Of a DNA stretch of 64,000 nucleotides, positions 7,776 to 16,286 are shown piece after piece; the first letter of the stretch is position 1, and every line of letters starts with the position of its first letter. The notes under the pieces are model-generated. The model saw nothing but the letters and a program-made list of their open reading frames with translations, had not been told where the DNA came from and ran no database searches. The translations under genes and the position numbers were made by a program. Where the stretch lies: the NCBI GenBank assembly GCA_963628785.1, contig CAVGGQ010000001.1, positions 24,302 to 88,301 of the forward strand. Direction: 5' to 3'. The DNA is from Apopatocola sp963628785 (GTDB lineage: Bacteria > Bacillota > Clostridia > Oscillospirales > Oscillospiraceae).

Positions 7776-9372
7776 GGCCAAAATGAAGAAAGCCCTGAAA
7801 GATTTCTGGTACGGCAAGCCGCACGGTGAACGCCGCCTCGGCGACATCATGCTCGACAAGACCGGCCTCTATAAGCACCGCGAGTGGCGCGGCGTGAAGG
7901 ACACCTTCTACTACTTCAACAACATTTGGCTCTACAACTACGGCCAGATGATCGCCGACATTCTCAAGAGCGAAGACCCCATCGCCTTCTTCAAGGGCGT
8001 TTGGCGTTACCGCTGGGTCGGCCAGACCTATCTCCCCGTGCTGCACTGGTTTGACCGCGGCTTGCAGGGCCTCCGCGGCGACGCGCTTCGCGCCTCTGCG
8101 TGGCACTACCGTGCGATGGTCTGCGTGACCATTCAGCAGTTCCAGCGCATGTTCGCTGCCGACGCAAAGCTCAACGGCGGCAAGCACAATGACTACTATG
8201 AGCACACCATGGCGCACAAAGAGACCGTCTGGGGCGGCATCTTCTATCCGTGGTCCGACAAGTTCAAGAACGTTCCTCTGGAAATGATCCCGTACTTTGT
8301 CACCTGCCATGTGAATAGCCACACCGTGCTCAACTACATCGATGCCGTGCAGTCCATCGGCCTCCCGGGCGACCCCTGCCCGATGTGCCAGGCCGAGGCC
8401 GGCATCTTCGTCCTCGACGATGTGCCCGATTATTCGCCTCTCTTCGTAACATCCAACGAAGCGTGCGACGCGTCCGTCGCGAGCACCGCTCTGCAGGACT
8501 GGTTCTTCGATAAGCCGCTCTACGCCATGCCGCAGCCGATGCAGTTTGACGATCCCATCGTCAAGAAGTACTGCGCCAAGGAGATCGAGGGCGCCTGGAA
8601 GTTCATCGAAGAGCAGACCGGCGTTCCGTTCAACTGGGATCTTCTCGTCAAGCGTGTCGAGGCTCAGAACGAGCTTCAGCGCTTCGAGTGGGAGAAGTGG
8701 GATGTGGCCGCCAACACCGATTACTATCCCATCAACGGCGTTGCGCAGGCTCTCTACCGCATCTATCAGTCTCAGTACGGCGACAACTACATCTGGCACG
8801 AGGTCGACGCGCGTGTCCGCAAGATCATGGAGCGCTGCGTGCAGAACAAGAACATCACGTTCCCTAATACCCGCCACCGCGTCATTGCATGGTCGTGCGC
8901 ACCGCTTTATTACTCCAACTGGTGCACATGGGCGTACAACTGCTGGGGTCTCAATGTTGTTATCAACATGGACTCCCTCATGTTCGACATGACCATCCGT
9001 ACCGACAACTACGAAGACTGCCTCGAGGATATCGCCCAGTACCACATGTGGGCTCCGATGCGCCGTATGGCCGTCGGCGGCATGCAGCACTTCTTCGAGC
9101 TGTGGAAGTACATGGAACGTTTCAACTGCGACATGGTCGCCATGTATGATCAGCTCCAGTGCAAGGGCGCGCAGGGCATGCACGGCGTCTTTGAGGACGA
9201 GTTCCGCAAGCGCAACATCCATGCCTTCTGGATTCCGCACGCGCTGCCCGACTGCCGCACCGTTTCCCGCGCGGAGATCCGCCGCATCATCAATGATTAC
9301 ATGACCACCGTCATGCACGAAGAACCGCTCGATCCGTCGCTCCTCGATTTTGACGACTCCATGAGCTGGTAA
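7768..9372 (+). CDS. 2-hydroxyacyl-CoA dehydratase family, large subunit, set 2
   Basis: A 534-residue paralogue of the 2966-4753 product without its charged N-terminal extension. Shared blocks are REWRG.KDT near residue 35-45, GLP.DPCP, ACDAS, WSCAPLYYSNW, NCWGLNVV and the closing TVMHEEPLDPSLLDF. The start ATG 7768 lies inside the last codons of the small-subunit gene (8-bp overlap), so the pair is co-translated. Cysteines at the GLP.DPCP and ACDAS positions are conserved with set 1 and may ligate a cluster. It presumably depends on the single activator at 4837. The substrate is unknown. Confidence 0.82.
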   Translation: MDKAKMKKALKDFWYGKPHGERRLGDIMLDKTGLYKHREWRGVKDTFYYFNNIWLYNYGQMIADILKSEDPIAFFKGVWRYRWVGQTYLPVLHWFDRGLQGLRGDALRASAWHYRAMVCVTIQQFQRMFAADAKLNGGKHNDYYEHTMAHKETVWGGIFYPWSDKFKNVPLEMIPYFVTCHVNSHTVLNYIDAVQSIGLPGDPCPMCQAEAGIFVLDDVPDYSPLFVTSNEACDASVASTALQDWFFDKPLYAMPQPMQFDDPIVKKYCAKEIEGAWKFIEEQTGVPFNWDLLVKRVEAQNELQRFEWEKWDVAANTDYYPINGVAQALYRIYQSQYGDNYIWHEVDARVRKIMERCVQNKNITFPNTRHRVIAWSCAPLYYSNWCTWAYNCWGLNVVINMDSLMFDMTIRTDNYEDCLEDIAQYHMWAPMRRMAVGGMQHFFELWKYMERFNCDMVAMYDQLQCKGAQGMHGVFEDEFRKRNIHAFWIPHALPDCRTVSRAEIRRIINDYMTTVMHEEPLDPSLLDFDDSMSW

Positions 9373-9390
9373 TGAGGGAGGAAGAAAGAA

Positions 9391-9582
9391 ATGCGTAAAG
9401 TTCTGAAAGTATTCGGCAAGATCGCCGCTATTCTGGCCGGCATCTATGCTCTGCTGTTCGCAGTGTTCTACTTCGACCTCGACGGCAAGCTGCTCTACTA
9501 TGTCGTAGAGCCGTTCCTCGTAAAGCACTACGACAATATGCCCCGCGAAGACGTCACCAAGCGAGCCTACAAAATCAAGTAA
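9391..9582 (+). CDS. One-helix membrane peptide B of the dehydratase operon
   Basis: 63 residues; GGGAGG is 13-18 bp upstream of ATG 9391. N-terminal MRKVLKVFGKIA, one hydrophobic helix (about 11-29), then DLDGKLLYYVVEPF and a charged tail. It is paralogous to the peptide at 5650-5817. Each copy follows one functional block of the operon (A after pair 1 plus activator, B after pair 2). This is the last gene before the terminator. Confidence 0.75.
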   Translation: MRKVLKVFGKIAAILAGIYALLFAVFYFDLDGKLLYYVVEPFLVKHYDNMPREDVTKRAYKIK

Positions 9583-9588
9583 ATTTAA

Positions 9589-9747
9589 GGCAACACCGCA
9601 CAATGTCGTCTGCGGCGCTTTGCGGATCTTTTTCGCCGACTCTGCGTCATCAAGCCTTGCCATACACAAAGTATGGCTGCGGCTATCTTCCTTGATTCGA
9701 CGAATAATCTTTCGCAAATCGCACTTGCCGAATTATGCGGTGTTGCC
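9589..9747. repeat. Foldback (MITE-like) element, full copy 1
   Basis: 159 bp bounded by perfect 12-bp inverted ends, GGCAACACCGCA (9589-9600) and TGCGGTGTTGCC (9736-9747), flanked by TAA on both sides. The whole element can fold into one long imperfect hairpin: TTTGCG with CGCAAA, ATCAAG with CTTGAT, and a tip CCATAC-ACAAA-GTATGG. Related copies lie at 54504-54663 (full), 46696-46764 (internally deleted, inverted) and 18160-18195 (ends only). No coding capacity. Confidence 0.8.
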
Positions 9748-9766
9748 TAAAGCCAATCAATACCAA

Positions 9767-9798
9767 AAGCGGCGCAGTCCCAACCGACTGCGCCGCTT
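9767..9798. terminator. Bidirectional terminator between the dehydratase operon and the GH3 relic
   Basis: A 13-bp perfect stem, AAGCGGCGCAGTC (9767-9779) with GACTGCGCCGCTT (9786-9798), loop CCAACC. It is followed by GTTT on the plus side and by TTTTGG on the minus side. It separates two convergent units. Confidence 0.75.
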
Positions 9799-9826
9799 GT
9801 TTCATGTTCGAGTGAAGATTTTGCGA

Positions 9827-11599
9827 TCAACCCGTGATTATTTTCCAAATGCCTCGGAAGAAGCGCCCGTTGGCGATCTCCACCATGCCGGGCATCAGGC
9901 CGCCTTTGATGCCGCCGGAGATCTGCATGCTGCGGATGGGCGCTCCGGCGGAGGAGTTCATCATCATCCGGAAGTCCGGGTCATTGTAATCGGCCTTGCC
10001 GTCAAACCCATTGACCACGGTCTTTTCTATGGCCTTGTACATCATGTTCATCAAAAGGCTTTGGTCTTTCATTTCCATCACGGTATTTTCCGTAGTGAAG
10101 GAACCTTTTTTTGCCTCGGACGGCGTGTAGGTGCATCCCAAAGCCGCTTCCCAATCCTTTCGGTTCGGCTTCCCGCTGCAGTGCTCATACCAGCTGCCTG
10201 CCTGCCATGCCGCAACGCTCAAACAGTCGCCGGACTTTTCGATATCCGCCGTCAGTCCGCCGACGGAAACGGTATAGTGTCCCGCAGGCACCTTCCATCC
10301 GTCCTGCCATACGGCAAAGCTGCGCTCCGATAGTTCGAAGGTGACGGTGCGTTTCTCGTCGGGCTCCAGGAATACCTTTCGGAAACCTTTGAGTTCGCGA
10401 AGCGGGCGGTGCACTCCGTCTTGCGGCGCGGCGATATACAGCTGCACGACTTCCGCACCGGCACATTTGCCGGTGTTTTTCACCGTTGCTTTCACGGAAT
10501 TTCCCGATACCTTCAAACCGGAATAGGCAAATTTCGTGTAGCTGAGTCCGAACCCGAACGCCCAGCGCACCGGAACGCCGGCTTTTTCGTAGTAACGATA
10601 GCCGACATACATGCCTTCCTCGTAGAGCGCATCGGTCGTCTTGCCGTAGATCTCCGAGGTCGGTATATCCGCATAGCTCATCGGCCAGCTCTCGGCGAGC
10701 CTGCCGCAGGGGTATGCGCGGCCGTACAGGAGATCCGCAATGGCTTCGCCGCCCGCCTCGCCGGGCAGACCCATATAAAGAATTCCCTTGACGCTGTCCG
10801 ACCATGGGCATTCCACAGCGCTTCCGCATAGCAGCACGACCACGGTGTTCGGATTGGCTTTCGCCGCCGCTTCAATCATACGGATATGCCCCTCGGGCAT
10901 TTTTATATCGTTCCGGTCAAATCCTTCGGATTCGCATCGAGAGGGGAGACCCGCAAAAACGATCACCGTATTGGCATTCGATGCGGCGCTTTTTACATAA
11001 GCGCACATGACAGTGGAAGGCTTGCCCTCTTTTACGGCAATTTCAAAAGCGGTGAGGTAGAGCTCCCGCAGTGTTCGTTCATCGAGAATGCTGTCGGAGG
11101 TGAGCCGATCCAGCTCCTGCGAGTTGTCGGCAAAGTGTTTTAGGCTTGTGCCGATGCCCTGCGATTCCGCACCGCGGATAAATCCGGCGGCCAGCTTTCC
11201 CGCAAGATAGGGATCTTCACTGAAATACTCAAAAATCCGTCCACACAGCGGACTGCGTTTTATGTTGGCACCCGGCCCCAAAACGAGCCCGACGCCCTGC
11301 TTGCGCGCTTCCTCTCCGATGGCACGACCAATGGCTTCCGTGAGCTCGGGGTTCCAGCTGCCTGCTGTCGTGACCTCGGCCGGGAAACAGGTCGCCGGAC
11401 GGGAATTGTTCACGCCCAGCATATCGGTCGTGCCCTCCTGCTTGCGCAGACCGTGAGGGCCGTCGCACATGAACATCGAAGGAATGCCGTACTTTTCAAA
11501 CTTTTTTGTTTGCCAAAAGCTCGCGCCGGAGCAAAGAGCGACCTTGTCCTCCAACGACATAGAGTCTATGATTTGGTTTACATAATAATCGTCCGTTAT
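9827..11599 (-). pseudogene. GH3 beta-glucosidase relic: internal deletion and lost start codon
   Basis: The reading frame is open and clearly GH3 at both ends: a SMSLEDKVALCSG start, CDGPHGLRKQ, KHFADNSQELDR, then the C-terminal domain ESEGFDR, FGFGLSY and an FnIII-like tail. At STVMCAYVK|SAASNANTVIVFAG (about 10,985-11,010) the chain jumps straight from the barrel into the second domain. Compared with the intact paralogue at 54690, about 190-200 residues are missing, including the (S/T)DW nucleophile aspartate. The frame has no ATG where the family begins. At 11597-11599 an ATA stands 5 nt behind GGAG, overlapping the PAP2 stop as ATAA; a former ATGA start-stop overlap is likely. The first downstream ATG is 11560. 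It cannot be an active glycosidase. Confidence 0.8.
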
Positions 11600-12453
11600 T
11601 TGTTCTCCGTTTTGTTTTTCAATAGGACGGCGTCCGTGAGCGCTCTTGCCAGGAGAAATGAGAGCAGCATAAAGAAGGCACCCGCGGTCACATCCGATGC
11701 AAAGTGCGCAGCCAGGACGATGCGTCCGACGCCGATGACCACCGCCCATAAAAGCCCCGCGCCGAGGAAATATGCGCGCTTTCCCCTGAACTTTTCCAAA
11801 ACATCGCAGAGCAGCACATAGAGGCAGGCAGCGGCCGCTTTGGATGCATGCCCGGAGGGGAAGGAATCTCCGCCGAGTGCCGAAGAGCGAGGTTCGTACC
11901 AGACGCAAAAATCGGAATACGGTGCCGTGAGATCGCGCATGCGCGGCCGATCCCAAAAAGATTTGAGCACATTCACAAAGAGCTCCTGCAGCATTACGGT
12001 GACGACTACGATGAGTGCCGCGCGAATGACCTCGTCCCGATGCATGGAGAGGAGCTTTTTCGCGGCAAACAGAGCGCCGATGCCCATAGCCGTTCCGAGC
12101 GTTGCTCCGAGAATGAGCGCGAGCTTCGTGCTCGTATACTTCACGGAGAAGAAAAAGATGAAGAATCCGTACTCAAATGTGCCGATGAAGCAGATGACCG
12201 CCCCCAAAATGCGCCCAAAGCTCTTCTTCTGCCAAAGCGCCGTAAAGAGCACGGCAAAGGACATCATCACGAGGAGATCCAGAGGGATCTCGCTGGCCCA
12301 CTCCGCAAACTTTCCGAAGCCGCTTTCCGTATTCACGTGCGCCAGGGAGCTGTCAAGGTCAAAAAACGCGAACAGGGCCATCAAAACCGCGAAAACGCCG
12401 ATCAGTGCCAACAGACATTTCTTTGTGGAGTAAGACTCTTTGATTTCGTTCAT
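11596..12453 (-). CDS. PAP2-family membrane phosphatase
   Basis: 285 residues with about six membrane helices. The three acid-phosphatase motifs are present in order: KSFWDRPRMRD (K...RP), FPSGHASKA (PSGH) and GVGRIVLAAHFASDV (R...H). Members dephosphorylate lipid phosphates such as undecaprenyl diphosphate or phosphatidate at the outer membrane face. The frame looks intact although the genes on both sides are broken. The start ATG 12453 overlaps the stop of the rhamnosidase remnant (ATGA) and its own stop overlaps the lost GH3 start. So it was the middle gene of a tightly coupled glycoside operon. It could still be transcribed from the promoter at 13606-13634. Confidence 0.85.
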   Translation of the reverse strand: MNEIKESYSTKKCLLALIGVFAVLMALFAFFDLDSSLAHVNTESGFGKFAEWASEIPLDLLVMMSFAVLFTALWQKKSFGRILGAVICFIGTFEYGFFIFFFSVKYTSTKLALILGATLGTAMGIGALFAAKKLLSMHRDEVIRAALIVVVTVMLQELFVNVLKSFWDRPRMRDLTAPYSDFCVWYEPRSSALGGDSFPSGHASKAAAACLYVLLCDVLEKFRGKRAYFLGAGLLWAVVIGVGRIVLAAHFASDVTAGAFFMLLSFLLARALTDAVLLKNKTENK

Positions 12454-13181
12454 TTACTTTCCCTCATTTCATAGGTCTTGCATCCCGCACTCTGCGTAAC
12501 CACCTGTCCGTCGGGCAGACGAACCTCGGCTGTGCAGTTGACGGGTACGGTAACGGAAAACGCACATCCGGTCTCCGTTCTTGTCCAGCCACTCTCCACG
12601 CGTCCGTACAGACTGTTGTATGCGGCCTTTGCGTGCATAAAGCGTCCGCCGGGGCGCGGGGCAATGATAAAGCGGTTTTCACCGCCGATGCGGATGCCGC
12701 ACATCGTATCAAAAAGCCAGCGGCACACGGCACCCTTGGAATAGTGATCGAGCGAAGCCACGCCGCTTCCCTTGGCACGGTCACCTTCCCACGACTCCCA
12801 AATGGTCGTTGCGCCGCTCTTCGGCATGAAGAGCCATCGGGGCATTTCCTCATTTTCGAGAAGCCAGTAGGCGGCTTCCAAATCAATGTCCGCAAGCACA
12901 TCGAGGATCAGCGGGGTGGAGAGGAAACCGGTGCCAAGCCGCCAGCCGTAGTTTTCAAGCGCCGTAAGAAGCCGCTTTTTTGCAAATTCGGTCTGCTCTT
13001 CATTGAGCAGGCGGAAAGCGAGTGGGCGCACCAGCTGCGCCTGACGGTCGGTGTCGAGCGTGAATTCTTTCGTTTTCATCATGGCCTGATAGGCTCTGCG
13101 GCAGCCGTCGCTGTATTCTTTATACTTTGCAATATCCGCGCGGTGGCCGAGCTCATCGGCAATCTCACACATCAGATCCAT
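12450..13181 (-). pseudogene. GH78 alpha-L-rhamnosidase, C-terminal remnant
   Basis: About 240 residues match the end of a GH78 rhamnosidase: late (alpha/alpha)6-barrel helices with TGFLSTPLILDVLAD, the GATTIWESWEGD motif, SLDHYSKGAVCRWLFD, then the C-terminal beta-sandwich ending VRLPDG. The whole N-terminal part (usually over 400 residues, including the general-acid region) is missing. Upstream, in the same frame, the translation becomes nonsense derived from the MFS fragment. The deletion joint lies in about 13,182-13,246, next to a CCACGGGC/GCCCGCGG hairpin. Alpha-L-rhamnosidases release rhamnose from plant glycosides or pectin. Confidence 0.75.
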
Positions 13182-13246
13182 GATAGGCCTAGAGCAAACC
13201 ACGGGCTTTGCCCGCGGTGATTGGATCAACCACTGGAGCAACGCCG

Positions 13247-13567
13247 CTAACTTAGTGACATTGACGGACGCGCCTTGCCCTCCGGCGTATGGGTACGGTC
13301 GATGATGTAGCCCATGATCACATTGGTGATAGCGTCGATGATTTTTGAAACTATGGGGAAGATGACCAGAAAGGCGCCGTCTGCGATACGCGTAAGATCG
13401 AGAACGTCGGTGTAGTAGACATTGAGATAGGTACCAAGCGCGGCATTGAGAAGCAGTGCTCCCGCAGGTCCGAGCAGATAGCCGAGCCAACGCTCCTTCG
13501 GTGTGACATTTTCGGAAGTGATCTTGCTCCGGAATATCTTCCGGCTCATAAGAGTTTCGCCGTTCAT
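13247..13567 (-). pseudogene. MFS (GPH-type) sugar transporter, N-terminal remnant
   Basis: 106 residues read as the first two or three helices of a glycoside-pentoside-hexuronide cation symporter: ERWLGYLLGPAGALLLNAALGTYLNVYYTDVL, DAITNVIMGYIIDRT and the cytosolic loop THTPEGKARP. Full proteins have about 450 residues and 12 helices. The frame ends at TAG 13247-13249 just after the conserved loop. Start ATG 13567 has a clean GGAGG and the promoter at 13606-13634. It was probably the first gene of a rhamnoside-utilisation operon, now fused by deletion to the rhamnosidase tail. Confidence 0.75.
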
Positions 13568-13605
13568 GTTTCGTTCCTCCGTTTTTGGGCATGTATTCCA
13601 TTCGT

Positions 13606-13634
13606 ATAATACCATGCCGATTTTCCGTTGTCAG
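13606..13634 (-). promoter_or_regulatory. Sigma-A promoter of the decayed glycoside operon
   Basis: Read on the minus strand: -35 CTGACA (13629-13634), 17-bp spacer, -10 TATTAT (13606-13611). It faces away from the AraC relic promoter 27 bp to the right. Confidence 0.65.
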
Positions 13635-13660
13635 TATAGCACAAGAGAAAAAGCCTTCAC

Positions 13661-13689
13661 TTGCATTTTCGTTACCGATACGATATAAT
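13661..13689 (+). promoter_or_regulatory. Sigma-A promoter of the AraC-type pseudogene
   Basis: -35 TTGCAT (13661-13666), 17-bp spacer, consensus -10 TATAAT (13684-13689). The promoter is intact although the gene behind it is not. Confidence 0.7.
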
Positions 13690-13722
13690 TGTATTCAAAA
13701 TACGATGTGTGGGAGACAGTGT

Positions 13723-14922
13723 ATGGGAACGATCGATTTAGCGTATCTCTGCACGACCATCGGCAACCTCTCCGGCGTGCCGGTACGCATTTTCGAAGGG
13801 GAGCGGCAGACATTTTTTTATTCGCAGTGTACCCTGCCGCGCGACCCGATAAACATATGCCGCGATAAGATTTTTGCCGTTTCCTCGCATATCGGGTATG
13901 TAACGACGAGCCGCTTCCATTACTACGGCATAATAAACTCCGGCAATACAAAAGTCGTCATAGGACCGACCCGCCAGATCGCCGAGACCGACCAGGAGCT
14001 GCGCGAGCTTGCTTTTCGCATCGATGTGCCGCCCGACGAAATACCGCAATTCATTTCCGGCATGAAAGGCATCATGCGAATGCCCATCGAGAGTATCCTG
14101 CAGGTCTTGTGCACCATGAACCATGTGCTCAACGGCGAGAAGCTTTCCCTCAAAGACATCGCCATCCACGAGACCGAGCAGGAAAAGCTCATCGCTTTGC
14201 AGACGAGAGAACAGGTGGAGCAGATGCTTTCAGCCCTGAAGGATGAATACGCAGGTTTACATAATACATACGATATCGAGCAAACCATCCTGCGCATCGT
14301 GCGAAAAGGGGATACAGCTGCGCTTCGTGAATGGGAAGCGCATGCACCGGCCCTTCGCGGCGGCGTGCTGGCGGAAGAAACGCTTCGCCAGAGAAAGAAT
14401 ACCTTCATCGTTATGGCTACGCTCGTCTGCCGCGCCGCCATCCGCGGCGGAATGGATGTGGACGATGCCTTCTCTTACAGCGATTCTTATATCCGTGAGT
14501 GCGAGCGCCTCTCCTTGCCGAATGACATCACGAATCTCTAATACCGCATGGTGCTCGATTATACCGAGCGAGTGGAACGCCTGTAGCCCGGCAAGCAGCC
14601 CTCGAAGCTGACGATCGATGTGACGAATTATATTCGGCACCACCTCTCCGAGGCCATCACGGCCGAGCGGATCGCAGATGAGCGTTATCTGAGCCGCCCG
14701 TACCTTTCCCGCAAATTTAAGGAGGAGACCGGCGAGACGCTGACGGATTTCATTCTGAAAGAAAAAACGGAGGAAGCCAAGCGCCTCCTCCGCTATTCGG
14801 AAAAATCCGTGACCGCCATCAGCTCGTATCTCGGCTTTTCCTCGCCGAGCCACTTCTCCCGTGTATTTAAAAAATACGCCGCGCGCACTCCGCAGGAGTA
14901 CCGCGAAAAATACGAAGTATAG
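13723..14922 (+). pseudogene. AraC-family regulator with two nonsense codons
   Basis: One continuous frame reads through a 270-residue sensor part (start ATG 13723 after GGGAGAC) and a C-terminal double helix-turn-helix (AERIADERYLSRPYLSRKFKEETG, SPSHFSRVFKKYAARTPQEYRE). It is interrupted by TAA at 14539-14541 and TAG at 14584-14586, both in frame with no length change. They look like point mutations of a Tyr and a Gln codon. A truncated sensor or a GTG-started (14620) DNA-binding piece could still be made. By position it controlled the divergent, also decayed, MFS-GH78-PAP2-GH3 operon. Confidence 0.8.
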
Positions 14923-14930
14923 AATAAGAA

Positions 14931-14973
14931 ACGCACAGGGCCGGACAGCTTGCCGACCCTGTGCGTATAATTT
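14931..14973. terminator. Terminator downstream of uxaC and of the AraC relic
   Basis: ACGCACAGGG (14931-14940) pairs with CCCTGTGCGT (14957-14966), followed by ATAATTTTTTT on the plus strand. The convergent arrangement makes it useful in both directions. Confidence 0.7.
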
Positions 14974-14976
14974 TTT

Positions 14977-16284
14977 TCAGAAACCGAAAAAGTTTTTGGC
15001 GTTGATGCCGCAGATGTTTTGCACCATCGATCCGAGCACTTTTTCGTCCGCGGGATATTGACCGCCTTCCGCGAGCTCCGCGAGCTTCTCGCAGAGAATG
15101 CGGCGGTAATACTCATGCCGCGGGAAAGAGGAAAACGAGCGCGAGTCGGTGAGCATACCCACGGACTTCGCGAGCATTCCGGTCTCCATCAGCTCATCGA
15201 TCTGCGCGCGCATGCCGCGGATGGTGTCGTTGAACCACCACGCCGCACCGTACTGCACCTTCGGAGCAAAGTTGACGGCCATGGTAGAGAGCACCGTGTT
15301 TTCGGCGGGATTGAGGTTATAGAGCACCGTGTTCGGAAGAGCGCCGTCCGCTTCGAGATCGCCGAGGAATGCGCCGAGCTCAAAAACATCGGTCGTGCGC
15401 CCGACACTGTCGCCGCCGGCATCCGGACCGACGGAAGAGAACAGGCGGGGATTCTGATTGCGGATGGGCCCGAGATGCAGCTGCATCGCGATGCCGTGCG
15501 CATAATACTCATGCGCGAGAAAACGGAGAAGATCCGCCTTCGGCGTGCCGCGCACATAAGAGAAATGATCGAACCCGTGATCGGACACCTTGCAGCCGAG
15601 CGAAACGAAATGCTCCAGAGCGCGGTACAGCGCCTCTTCGAGCGACGCCAAATCGGTAATTTCCACGCCGACCGCGTCGCCGAGTTTCTTTGCATTTGCG
15701 GCAAACTCCGGCGCATCGGGGTCCAAATACTTGTCGGGACGGAACGAGGGGAGCACGCGGAAGGGAATGTTCGCATCATCGCGGATCTTCTCATGCCACT
15801 CGAGCGTATCGACGGGATCGTCTGTGGTGCACAGCATCCGTACATTCGCTTTTTCGAGCAGCGAAACGGCATCGTATCCCTTGAGCTTTTCCTCGGTCTC
15901 AATCCAGATCGCGGCAGCCGTTTCCGGCGTCAACACTTCGTATATGCCGAAATAGCGCTGCAGCTCGAGATGCGTCCAGTGGTAGAGCGGACATCCCGCG
16001 AGCTGCGGCACGACCTCGGCCCACTTGAGGAACTTCTCATATTCCGGCGCATCGCCGGTGATATAGCGCTCGTCCACTCCGCACGCGCGCATGGCGCGCC
16101 ACTTGTAATGATCGGCGGCGAGCCAGAGCTGCGTGAGATTTTCGTACTTTTTCCGCTCTGCGATCTCCTTCGGAGGCAGATGGTTGTGGTAGTCGTAAAT
16201 CGGCTCGTTTTCCGCATAGGTGTGAAAGAGCGTTTTTGCAAACTCGCTTTCCAGCAGAAAATCGCGATCCATAAACGCTTTCAT
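14977..16284 (-). CDS. uxaC: Glucuronate (uronate) isomerase
   Basis: About 435 residues of the UxaC amidohydrolase family, which interconverts D-glucuronate and D-fructuronate (or galacturonate and tagaturonate). Visible signatures: IYDYHNHLPPKEI near the N-terminus (metal-binding H.H), CTTDDPVD, LPSFRPDK, the MQLHLGPIRNQN strand, GPDAGGDS, and the C-terminal GMLTDSRSF...RHEYYRRILC block. It is somewhat shorter than E. coli UxaC (470) because an inter-helix segment is compact. Start: ATG 16284 with GGGGTG upstream; a GTG at 16290 overlapping the upstream stop is the alternative. It forms an operon with the dehydrogenase at 16287, and the product fructuronate would be its partner's substrate. 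Confidence 0.93.
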   Translation of the reverse strand: MKAFMDRDFLLESEFAKTLFHTYAENEPIYDYHNHLPPKEIAERKKYENLTQLWLAADHYKWRAMRACGVDERYITGDAPEYEKFLKWAEVVPQLAGCPLYHWTHLELQRYFGIYEVLTPETAAAIWIETEEKLKGYDAVSLLEKANVRMLCTTDDPVDTLEWHEKIRDDANIPFRVLPSFRPDKYLDPDAPEFAANAKKLGDAVGVEITDLASLEEALYRALEHFVSLGCKVSDHGFDHFSYVRGTPKADLLRFLAHEYYAHGIAMQLHLGPIRNQNPRLFSSVGPDAGGDSVGRTTDVFELGAFLGDLEADGALPNTVLYNLNPAENTVLSTMAVNFAPKVQYGAAWWFNDTIRGMRAQIDELMETGMLAKSVGMLTDSRSFSSFPRHEYYRRILCEKLAELAEGGQYPADEKVLGSMVQNICGINAKNFFGF

Positions 16285-16286
16285 GT

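Noticed and set aside
7735..9717. A 660-codon open frame antisense to the set-2 large subunit gene
   Set aside because: It is a codon-bias shadow: GC-rich third positions keep the antisense frame free of stops. No ribosome site, no recognisable domain, and the sense frame is clearly a known family.
13190..13250. An insertion-sequence scar at the MFS-GH78 joint
   Set aside because: There is a GC-rich hairpin but no terminal inverted repeats, target duplication or transposase sequence; a plain deletion suffices.
13585..14922. Stop-codon recoding (Pyl/Sec/suppressor) as explanation of the in-frame TAA and TAG
   Set aside because: Two different stop codons are hit in one gene, the neighbouring genes are decayed too, and TAA and TAG terminate normal genes throughout the window.
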